Shown here in pieces: positions 35,701-45,000 of a stretch of 64,000 nt of DNA (positions are counted from its first letter, which is position 1; every line of letters starts with the position of its first letter). The position numbers were made by a program, and so were the translations under genes. The stretch covers positions 248,001-312,000 of the forward strand of contig SADC01001036.1 in NCBI GenBank assembly GCA_004194705.1, given 5' to 3'. Under the pieces are notes generated by a model. That model ran no database searches, was not told the origin of the DNA, and saw only the letters and a list, made by a program, of their open reading frames with translations. Origin of the DNA: Ditylenchus dipsaci (Eukaryota > Nematoda > Chromadorea > Rhabditida > Anguinidae).

Positions 35701-36539
35701 TTGTACGCGTTCCAATTACTTTAATCAGCCTACTTTTTCCTGAAGCTGTAACTTCCTCTGCCTTCTGAGCTCAGCTTCTTACTTCGACCACAGAAATTTT
35801 TTCAATAGCGACACACGTAAAAAGGAACTCAATATTTCAATCAATGGCCCTAGAAAACAGCTTTATTGATGATGATTTTCACAAAAAATAAAACAATTTG
35901 TAAAAAGTGAAAATAGGGAAAGATTCAGCGTTGTCTCGGCTTTTGTTTGGTACCGTACATGACTAGTCGTACTTGAAAAAATTTGAAAAAATAATAAGGG
36001 CAATGAAGAGACACAAAAATAGTCAAAATAGTTAATTAGGTTCTGTGTCTTGAAAAAAAATTTGAAAATTTGAAATTTTTTGAGCTGAATTTGACGCTTG
36101 ACACGGCGTGGCCTACTGTCCTTCAAAATAGGCAACTTCAAAATAAGCAATTCATGCCACTGGTTATTTGCTAGTCATGCATGACTTTTTAACATATATT
36201 TTCAGCCAATTCCAGACATTCCAACTGGCTGAAAATGAACATTTATTACCCCTAGCAATGCAATTTGACTCATTGCCATTTTCGTTGGACAGACACTTGC
36301 ATATGTTGTGGAGGACACAAAACGACTGGATAAGTCACAGAAGAAAAGGGCTGAAAGGATCGGCCTTACAAGCCAGCTACGAAATTCAGCTCAGCTATTC
36401 AGGAACTCTTCATCTTTGGCTGTTCCTTGACATTATTCCTTGTTCTTATTCAGAATTATCCACGCTGAAAACTGAATGGCTGAAGCAGCACGAAAATCAG
36501 TCGTCTAATCATCTTTTAATTTTTTATTTTTTTAATTAA
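29770..36539 (+). CDS. F-box-containing region with exon-like blocks, structure unresolved
   Basis: The first block, from ATG 29770, encodes an F-box-like motif: SNDDLQTIFQFLGRDELDIC followed by ELVCRQCRNCCRNW, typical of substrate-adaptor subunits of SCF ubiquitin ligases. Later open blocks are 31055-31098, 31251-31377 (KLGRKSAVVVCYLL), and 32296-32399 joined in phase through a 56-bp intron to 32456-32692 (KLGVGRHRHYIIQSLSALFR; FRSLSKGFPLNYCWANEEAV). Further blocks are 33855-33892, 34111-34244 (either the LVWEFAGVGFPIQHGLIDH frame or another open frame), and 36196-36539 (NEHLLPLAMQFDSLPFSLD). Only the 32296/32456 join is phase-proven, so these may be one gene or several. Outside the F-box no domain is recognised. 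Repeats fill the gaps. Confidence 0.35.
30171..30875. repeat. Palindromic element with replaced arm segment
   Basis: The arms at about 30176-30515 and 30530-30865 are inverted (AACACTCCGCTTCCAAGAGT against its inverse). A stretch of about 60 bp in the left arm (30260-30325) has no counterpart in the right arm, which instead holds unrelated sequence at 30725-30790. The frames at 30167-30466 belong to this element. Confidence 0.7.
31441..31691. repeat. ACCGTATTT-ended element, 250 bp
   Basis: Starts GCCGTATTTTTTATAAATAG and ends AATTAGAGGAAATACGGTA. The inside has the family segment GGAATCGGTGGAGCTCGTCG and GAGCTGAGATATAGGTTCTC. Confidence 0.65.
31752..32123. mobile_element. Tigger-like palindrome, right end truncated
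   Basis: The left end CAGTCGACTCTCGATTTAAG follows TA. The arms include AAGTTCGTTCCCCAGCTGG and AGCTCGATTTTCGG. The right arm stops at AAAAAAAGTGTC without its terminus. It sits among the exon-like blocks of the F-box region. Confidence 0.8.
32975..33250. repeat. Half copy of element C
   Basis: Contains the arm sequence ATGGTTTTTTAGTCAAAATT, GGTGCCTTTTGAATTTAAAA and the central GTGATTTGTGTCCCAGGTAT, matching 3575-3835. The opposite arm is absent. It is followed at 33280-33380 by poly-G runs. Confidence 0.65.
34558..34965. repeat. Degenerate tandem repeat of about 175 bp, with hairpins
   Basis: Two to three diverged copies. Each has a GATAGCATG segment, a T-rich stretch and a CAAGTGGTAYMCAC end. 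Copies 2 and 3 carry the perfect mini-hairpins CCAGGTGGATATTCACCTGG and CCAGGTGGACAACCACCTGG. Confidence 0.55.
35488..35690. repeat. Tigger-like left end, partner not found
   Basis: TA is followed by CAGTCGAACCTCTCATTAAC and iterated CATACTCTCCCATCAAGATACACCTCTCATT-like units. No inverted right end is clear, so this is a truncated element. Confidence 0.4.
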
Positions 36540-37024
36540 AAACTTTACTTTCATACAAGCTTCATGAATATTTTGTTGCTCTAATTTGTCTAATAGACCG
36601 GCACCAGATGAATAAAAGTCGTTTTCTTAACATTGCGGATTAGCCCCATTCTGTGAGAGACAATTCCGCTAGAGACAATTTTGCGAAAATAATTCCGCAG
36701 AATTTCACGAAGAAGCCAGCTAACAGGTAAGACAGTAGCCGACTGTTAGCTAACCCCTTAACGAAGAACCCAGTTGACAGCTAGCCTGTAAATAGCAGAG
36801 TTAGTAGTAGGAAACATGTAGCTTGCAGTATACTTTTTAAATGTTTTAGAACACCCAGTCGAAATTCCAGGTAAGAGAGGGATGAGCAAATAGTCAATTT
36901 TTTTTACCAAAACATATTTTATAAGACAAAATTGAAAAAGTACACCTGTTAGCGAAAAGTGCCCTTTTGTGAAAAAATGCCCTAATTTATGGAAATGTGC
37001 CCCTTTAAAAAGTTGAAAAGCGCT

Positions 37025-37110
37025 CTTGTTCTGGCAGGATCCGAACCGGCGAGCTCGGTTATAAGCATATAAAGCACTACACCAACCCGTCCATTGATCA
37101 GAAGCGCTCA
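37025..37110 (-). other. tRNA-like sequence, not a functional tRNA
   Basis: On the minus strand GGTTGGTGTAGTGC resembles a tRNA A box, and about 30 bases on GCCGGTTCGGATCCTGCC resembles a T arm/B box. The 5' and 3' acceptor strands do not pair, and the T stem has a mismatch. It is probably a tRNA-derived SINE head or a pseudo-tRNA. It lies directly beside an element A copy. Confidence 0.45.
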
Positions 37111-37129
37111 GAAACAACGTCAGAGTGGC

Positions 37130-37400
37130 CAAAGGCCACAAAAAATAAGGTTTTCGCGGTTCACTAAAGAGGGCTGATTTTTTTTGCGAGAAAGCGATTA
37201 AGCGGATCAGAATTTCAGTACGATGTGCTTGATCGCACAGAATACGACACTTATTTACCCTGAACCTCTCCAAACCGCCTCGAATAAGCCTATCGGCTGA
37301 AATTCTGATCCAGTTTATCGATTTTTTGCAAAATTGTCTACCGTCCTTTAGTAAACTCCCAAAAACCCCTATTTCTGGCCTTTAGCCATACTGGAGAGGT
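37130..37400. repeat. Element A, diverged copy
   Basis: The arms GCGATTAAGCGGATCAGAAT and GCTGAAATTCTGATCCAGTT are inverted, with the same inner order as element A at 1-573. The 171-codon minus-strand open frame at 36758-37273 runs through this repeat and the tRNA-like segment and is not a gene. Confidence 0.65.
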
Positions 37401-37456
37401 TTGTGAGCAATTCTGAAAAAGAGAAGGGTCGGTGTGGTGCTTCATATACCTACAGT

Positions 37457-37870
37457 AGCGTCCAAAAAACTTTGAGCAAGGTACAATTTTTTGAACGTTA
37501 GATTTTGTCTAACTTTAGATTTTGACTAGAAAGGACACTTTTGCGTTAATGGTCTAAAGCTTTTGCAGAATAATGAGAAACAAAAGTTTGACCTACCAAA
37601 TAATATCTAATAATAGCTATGGGCTACCAAGTAATATCCATGAAATTTTTGCGTATATCGTAAGCTTGAACTAACCCCTGAATCTTGAAACAATGCGCCT
37701 TCTGTTTTGCAATTCAATGTTCCCATAGGCATACTTATACTCAAAAAAATTTAGCACAATTTTGGGAAACATTTGGCATACATGGTTGATATGAAGTGTA
37801 CATTGTGGAGTATGTTTTACCTTGCTCTTCGAAAATTTGCACCTTGCTCAAAGTTTTTGGACGCTACTGT
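37457..37870. mobile_element. Tc1/mariner-like miniature element
   Basis: Ends CAGTAGCGTCCAAAAAACTT and the inverted TTTGGACGCTACTG, flanked by TA. The inner arms TTTGAGCAAGGT are also inverted. It is bracketed by direct copies of a GTCGGTGTGGTGCT segment (37430 and 37963). Confidence 0.7.
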
Positions 37871-38183
37871 AAAGCCGAGGTCGCTAGATCAAATCCCGCC
37901 AAAATCAGGGTTTTTTCTCACAAAATGGGAAAAAGGTGCAATTCTGAAAAAGAGAAGCGTCGGTGTGGTGCTCTATATACCTACAGTAGTTTTGCATGAA
38001 AAGTGGCACTTTTTGCAAAAAAAGGCATTTTCTGAAAATAAATTGTTTTATTCAATATTTTCAGTGACGATTGCTGCTACTTTGTTTATAACATTCCCCT
38101 TGTTCGCTTAAAGTAAAAAACCATCCACATGGCTTCAAATTTTTTGAGCTCATATCACCAGCTACAAAAAAGCAAAAGGAGGG

Positions 38184-38925
38184 TCAACGAATACGACTTT
38201 TATCGGGTGTCGGATTATGAGAAGACTTACTGCTATGCATAAAATTTACAGAAATATGAAAAAAAGTCGTTTTCTTTTGCTCTCCACATTTTACACTCTG
38301 TTGTCGATTACTAAAAGTTGGTAAATTAGAAGAGGAAATAAATGAAAGCTCACTATTTGCATCTGCCCTTTGGCTAATTGCTGGCGTGTTGAAAGAATGC
38401 CCTCGGACCGAAATCGGCACCTTTCCTGCTTGCAAGATAACCCCTATAAAAAGAATACATACAAATAAATTATCAAATGAAATGATCACAATCAAAGTCA
38501 CAGCCTGTCTTTTTGTCGATATTGGAAACTGCGTAGAATAGGCGAGAGAGGGCACTGTGAATTGTTCTAGAATCATTTTTTTTCATTTTAACCCACATTT
38601 GTCTTTGAATATAAATTTTACCTATTTTGTTAAAGAACAACTGCAAAAAAATTGTAGCAGCGTCCGCACCAGATCCGATAGCTGCAAACTTCTGCGATGG
38701 CTTAATATCTGAGCAAACAAAAAGCGGTTCGTCTTTTTGTAACTTTTTCAAAGCCAAAAATTTGCTGTGGGTATACGGCGAAATCTTCTGGCACACCAAT
38801 TCACTGTCACTGATAGCATAACCAAGGAGCAACATGTTTGCTTGCCATTTTTCTTGCCAAACATCTTGGTAGATGTTGGAGGCCAAATCATCAGTCACAC
38901 CATCAACATCAAGTCTTAAACATGT
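38184..38925 (-). CDS. Proteasome-beta-like (Ntn hydrolase) gene, 5' end missing
   Basis: Two exons: 38925-38490 (acceptor ATACAG, phase 0) and 38443-38184 (acceptor TTTATAG), joined in phase to give CDFDWVILQAGKVPISVRG. Exon 1 has LLLGYAISDSEL, then SQKFAAIGSGADAATIFLQ, then SALSRLFYAVSNIDKKTGCD. This order (LLLGYD-like strand, AAIGSG turn, helix ending AVxxDxxTG, final strand) is that of proteasome A/B-type subunits. Such subunits form the 20S core and cut proteins with an N-terminal threonine. The N-terminal half with any catalytic Thr is not found upstream. The C-terminal 70 residues are serine/asparagine-rich and unlike the family. A transposon end lies 6 bp beyond the exon-1 acceptor. 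Confidence 0.5.
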
Positions 38926-38931
38926 CTGTAT

Positions 38932-39170
38932 ACCGTATTTACTCTGATAGTACTAATTTTCAACCTACCGAAAAAATCGGATATATTCGAGGTCGATTTC
39001 AAGACTTTTGGGTGGAAATCCAAATATTTAAAAAGCGGAACCGGTATAGCTCGTAAAAATCCAATCAACAGCTTTCCAAAATATTGAATTTGCTTCGAAA
39101 TACAGACCCTCAAAGTTGAGACGGGGGACGAATTTGAAGGCGGTTCTACTATTAGAGTAATTACGACATT
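38932..39170. repeat. ACCGTATTT-ended element
   Basis: The left end ACCGTATTTACTCTGATAGT is inverted at CTATTAGAGTAATTACG. The inside has the family segment AACCGGTATAGCTCGTAAAA. It lies in the intron immediately before the first recovered exon of the proteasome-like gene. Confidence 0.65.
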
Positions 39171-41440
39171 TTTAAGTTTTTATTTTGACAAAAATTTTAC
39201 CGTATATGCTTTTATAATCTTCTCTTTTCTAATAACCCGGCCCCTCGAGTTTTTGACTAGGATTTCAGAGCTAGAAACATTTGTGAATTACAGTTTCAAC
39301 ATTTTTCAGGGGTTGAAAAATAATCCGCCCGCGGGATTAATAGAACATATAGGGTAAGTTTATATTTGAAAAGTTATTAGTTAAAATGCTGATCAATGAT
39401 GAAAACAGCAAAAATGCCGACACTAAAATGCCAACAAAAATAAATTTTTCGCTGTTCTAGCAATACGAGAGCTTTTGGTCTGGATTTATACTAATCAACA
39501 CCTAGGCTACCACATAATACACTGGTTAGGTGATCAGCCCTAAGTTTCGAGTAATGATCATAGTCTTTTACGTGAGGCCCTCCTTAACTGTAATCCCCCT
39601 ATATTTTGATTTTCAAATTGATGTTTTTATTACATAAACAATTTTGTTCCGCATACGCAGAAAAGAAATAGTTTTATTACTATTTTAAATCACTACAAAA
39701 AATTATTTCGTGTATTTTCGAACTTAAAAAGCTGTCCCCGCCATTTCAAACATACGAAACTGATGGGCATAGACGGGGTTAGTCTTTTATTACTTTGAAA
39801 TTCAGTGTGTTTGTGGCATTCTGTTTTTGACATACTTTTTGGAGACTTCTCTCAAGCACGTTGGCGCTTTTTTGCCGCAATTTTAGGCTATTAATTTTGT
39901 TTTGCGTTTTTTTTGATTGTTGAAAAAAAATTATTGAGGGAACTGTTTGTCTTAAGAACACCCAAGAACCATGGTTCTTCCTAGGAAGAACCCCACGGGA
40001 ACTGTCCCATATGCGGGCAATAGGTCTGGGTTACTATGGGAAGGGGGAAGACTCCGCGCTCCACCAACCCTAATGTAAGAAACTACCCCGATGAGCTACG
40101 GTCCCATGCCACCAACATGGTATCAATCTCTTCGAGGACACCCCTCTTCGAGGACACCCAAGACTTGGTACATCCAAGAAAATTGGGTGTACCAAAAGTA
40201 AAGGAATATTTGGTGAACGGTACACTAGGTAAAAAAAACTTTTTCGTAAAAATTGGTGAATTTTTTTTACGGTAAAGGTGAATTTGTTACCCTATTCTCT
40301 CTAATAACACCACTGTGGGTTTTTTTAGAATCCCTGAAAAAATCTTTAAAATTGTCAACTAAAAATGGCCCTAACTTTTAAGTCCTAGTCAAAAAAACGA
40401 GGGGTGTGGGTTTATTAGAAGTGTGAGATTATTAGAGAGAATACGCTAATTTTCTTTTAGTGAAGGCATATTTGATAAAAAAAATGTGGGTACTTCTCTA
40501 GTTGACATCACACCTCCACTTTTTGAATATTTTTGTTCAAATTTTTAGAAAGTCTAAAAATCCTGTTTCTTCAGATGTTTTTGCTGCGTTTTTTATTTAA
40601 ATATTATTTATATTTTATATCTTTATTTTATATCTGACATTTCATGATCTTTCACTCGAATGTTGGAGTGTTGGAATGTTGGATCTTTAGGAACTACAAT
40701 CATGTCAGATTGCTGGCCAGCATAAATCAACAATCGAAGCGGTGAATCGCTGATCGAACGTCTTCAGAAGATTTTCGTCATTTCGCCGTCAATCACTGGA
40801 GTCACTGAATTTTCGGGAGGATGCTTTATTGAGCGTAAACTGTGCGTTCAATTTAATCAATACATGAATTTGTGTATGTAAAACTTTTGTTTTATTTAAA
40901 GTCATAACAAAGTGATGTCATCATGATCATCATGTCCACATTTTGAATGATCTAATTTAAAACAAATCCTGACATTCAAATTTTAGTTAAAAACATAGAA
41001 ATTTAGTGCAATTTCTTATTCATTTCTAAGGCACACCGGAATATTACCTTAGACAAAAAAAGAAACAACAGTAGTACTAAACAATCAAAATAAATTGTCA
41101 CTTTAGCAAAAACGTTTCAGCTAGTCATGTCGTACTGATTGCCATTCTTCTTTTGAGCGCAGTCCAAAAAAAATAGACCAAAAACCAAGGCTAAAAAATT
41201 AACTGTTTAGTACTGCCGCAATAACTTTGCGGTAAAAGAAAAAGATCATAGAGACAAATCATGTAACAAACAAAACGTTTCAAAATCATTAAAACTAACG
41301 ATAAAAAAACAAAAATGACACAATTATACTCAATTTTTCTGTCTATATTCAAACTCTAAATTCTTTTTTGGCAATATCTAACAAAAGGGAGGTTTTTTGC
41401 CTTGGTCCCCCTGTTAAATTTTTTTCATTATCTTTTCGGC
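39171..41440. other. Intergenic, no gene recognised
   Basis: A possible ACCGTATTT-family relative spans about 40290-40455 (CCTATTCTCTCTAATAACAC against ATTATTAGAGAGAATACG). Open frames at 39779-39961 and 40036-40275 show no recognisable domain. The missing 5' exons of the proteasome-like gene should lie here but could not be identified. Confidence 0.4.
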
Positions 41441-41565
41441 TCAGGTTTAGGCAAAGGTGGGTCAGCGTATGTTAGTAGAGACTAAAAAATAGTCTAATAT
41501 ATATTTGAGTCCGTCCTAACATACGCTGACTTACTTTTGCCTAAGCCTAAAATATAACAGAAAAA
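41441..41565. repeat. Inverted repeat AGGTTTAGGCAAAGG, copy 2
   Basis: The arms GGTCAGCGTATGTTAGTAGA and GTCCTAACATACGCTGACTT are inverse. The outer arms TTTAGGCAAAGG and TTTTGCCTAAGCC also pair. Same family as 22181-22300. Confidence 0.7.
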
Positions 41566-42040
41566 AACAGGGGGATCAACGAAGCAACCCCCTCCTCTTT
41601 GGTGGGTAGGGCCGATTTTTTATCCCCGTTATTTTAGCCTTCGCAGGTTATTTAAATCCAGTAGATTACCCATTAATTTTAGTTAAAATTCCCTACACTG
41701 CCAGTAGGGAATCCATGGACTACTAGTAGATTTAAGGAAAACCTCTAGCAATGCGGTGGGATTTCAGTAGTAATTTAGTGGCAATTCAGTGCTATCACTA
41801 GATTTCCAGTAGAAATTGTAGTTTGGGGGTGATCCGCAAGATTTAAAATACCTGTGTTCAGTCTTTTTCAAAAAAGAGAGTCGTTAAACTGCGAGATGAC
41901 TGAGGGATATCGCAACTATATAGTCAATAAATTTTAAAATATTAAATCTTGAATAGAATAGCGGACCCAAGCCGTGATTTTTTTTGAATAAAGATAAAAA
42001 ATAATTTTGAGTATACAATCTGCACTTATTTAAATTGATG

Positions 42041-45000
42041 CTAGGAACGGTGGTTTACAGAAATGGAGCCATCCAAGTTAAACACAATAGTTTCATTGTC
42101 GTTGGGATCTTCTTCATTGACCACCACCCTGATCAAGTGGGGTGAGTTGGAGTCGGTCCTTTCAATGTAGCTTTCTTCGGCACTCAGTTGAGTGTGATCA
42201 GGAGTGGCTGCTATTGGCTCTATATGATTGTTGTTATTGTTGATATTATTGTTGTTGAATTGGGTTAGCAGAGGGGCCGACATGGAACCGCCACTCTTGC
42301 TGCGAATCCAATAGGGCTCGCCTCCAATTTTCATAAGGATCCGGTCAAATTTGAGGGATTGCTTGGAGCCGGAGATCAGCTGACGTCTCTTTTTGAATCT
42401 GAAGTTAAGCTTTGAAAGGGTGAAATGGTTTATGAAAGGCCTTTCAAGATTTCCTACAAAGCTCTCTTCTTAGCTGTGAGCTCTCTTTTTTTTTGTTTTT
42501 TTTTGACTCTAAAATTTCAATAAGCACTGGATAAAATGGCCCTTTTTGACGTAAAATGACCAAATTTTACTTTGTTTTAAAATGTTAAGTTGGCATCCCT
42601 GACTTAATGGTCACCCTAAATAACGGACTGTCGATATAACGGACCCCTGAGGCCGGTCCCCAGTGGGGTCCGTTATATCGAGAGGCGACTGTACCGTATT
42701 TTCTTTATAATTCACTCCAGAGTAATTATTATACTACTAGATTACTAGATAGTAATAGAACTGTTTTTGCAAAATCCAAAATACTTACCTCTCCCTTACA
42801 CCCAAGATCAAGTGTTGGATCAAAAACACTTCGTATAGGTATGAGACCACACCACTCATTATGCCTAAGACCAGCAGGAAGAGCCTGTCTTCAATATAAG
42901 GAATCGGATCATACTCCAGGAATGTGCTCACAAATTCAGGGGTTGCACAGTAATTATAGTTGAAAGCACAGTAAGGAAGAGGAGGGAAAGGCACAAAGGC
43001 TTATTGCTAAACAGTGGCTTCCTGTAGGATAGCCCTTGCTGTAGATGATGGCCAGCGTGATGTATTGGAATGTGGAAACACAAAAGATGGAGGTGCCCTG
43101 CATGGACCGCCTGTCTTCAACCTGATCTCCTATCGGCATGGCGTATGGGATGAACCAGGGCTGGTAGGTGGTGTAGATAAACGTGAACAGCTAAAAAATT
43201 TTATGTAGCTAACTCGAAGTGTCGTAGATCAAGGCTGTAGTGGGTTATCTAAGGCGAATTGGCTGCCCAGAGAACTGGCCGATCACGAAAATTATCCTCC
43301 AGCCTACTCAATAATAATAAAAATTCCAACTGAATCCTTACTTGAAAAGATCCAATGATGATCAACTGCCCAATCACCGACAACATGGAGGCTAAAGACA
43401 GGAGTCTGGTGGGTGGCGGTGTTCCTGAGAGTCTTTCACAGGCGGGAGTGTATCCAAAGAATACAGACACCAAGGTTACCAAAGCAAGATCAATGTATAG
43501 GAACTGAAAAAGACCATTAAGAAAAAAACAAGCAAAATCGGCTACTTGAATGTCAGTCATGTTAGTATTCAACCAGTAGAGCTGCATAATGGTCAAAAAC
43601 TGAGTCAGTGAGTATCCGGCCATGTATTTAAACACCCCAAACGAGGTCACTAGAGCAGCTCTACCCTCACGTATGACCATCGGCACGCAACTGATGTCAG
43701 GGATTTTGGAGGTGAAAGGAGCGGCGATTGACGCCTCTGCTTCGGAAAGACTGATTCCAGCATGGGCTGCCTTAAATCGAGCCGCCATTAAATATTTTGC
43801 CTAGGAAGCATTTTAACCTACATACCTTGAGAGCCGCACAATCGTTGCCCCATCACCACACATAGCTACGGTGTAGTCCACATCTTGGAGCTGATTGACA
43901 AGCATTTGCTTCTGGTCCGGGGACATTCTGGCGTATACGTCACAGACACAAACCAATTGCTCTAATAGTTCAGGATATTCGGCACAAATGACTGAGAGTG
44001 TGGGACCGGCAATAGCTAGATGGTAGGTGGAGTAACCAATGAATTTGCTTGGTTCCAGATCGTAACTATCCGATAGCTCGTCCATCTCAATCTGTAAATA
44101 GAGTATTTTTAGACTGCACTACAGTCGGACCTTAATTTGGTGAATCCGCAGCCCGATATCATTTTACTATGATTTTTGAAGTTAGTGTCACGTCTGTCAA
44201 CAGTCTTGAAGTCTTTAAAACTTAGAGCAAAAACATTTTACCGAGCCCTAACAGAAACAAACAATGACTATTGTTTTAAAAACATAAGAATGCTGACCAA
44301 ATCTTCTGCCGCGGAAACGGACTGCTTGAGGACCAAATGAGTGCGTCCATCCCTAGCCTTGGCAGTAGTGCTCGCTTCCAATAAAAGGCTCTTTTGTTTG
44401 ACCTTATGATGCCACATTCCCTGGCTACACTCATAGCAGTTAGCAGGTTGTCTCCAGTGATCATCACAGTGCGAATGTTCGCCCTAAATCATACAATTTT
44501 AAACCACCCTAGTTTTAGCAAAAAAAACCTGTTCAATTGGTTGATGACACCAGTGGTTCTGTCTTTGAGACGGTTTTCCATGACAATCAGGCCTAACATG
44601 ATCAAATCGCACTCCACCTGGTCTCTCTTGATCTTTTGAGCCTTGACATAACTAAGTTCCAGCTTGCGCGAAGCCACAGCAATCAACCTATATCCATGCT
44701 GAGCATAGTTGTCCACCACTGTTTGGTAGTCTGAGGGCACAGTGTCTGGTCTGCATAATGATGCGATCATTTCAGGAGCTCCTTTGCAGTACAAATGCAT
44801 GTTTCTGGATGGCTCGTTGGGGTTGTGCACTATTACAGCCATTCGTTGAAGAGAAGAGCTTAAATAAAATTAAATAAATTTAAATTAAAATTTGCTTGAA
44901 AGAGCCATGAAAAGTGAGGTTGTTGAGCGAGTAGAAATTTTGAGTCGAACACCCAAATTTCAGAGGCTGTTTAGAAAATTTGACGGTCAAGATGTAGTCG

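Noticed and set aside
36758..37273. 171-codon minus-strand open frame, one of the longest in the window
   Set aside because: It runs through a copy of palindromic element A and a tRNA-like sequence. No domain is seen, and the frame is explained by the repeat.
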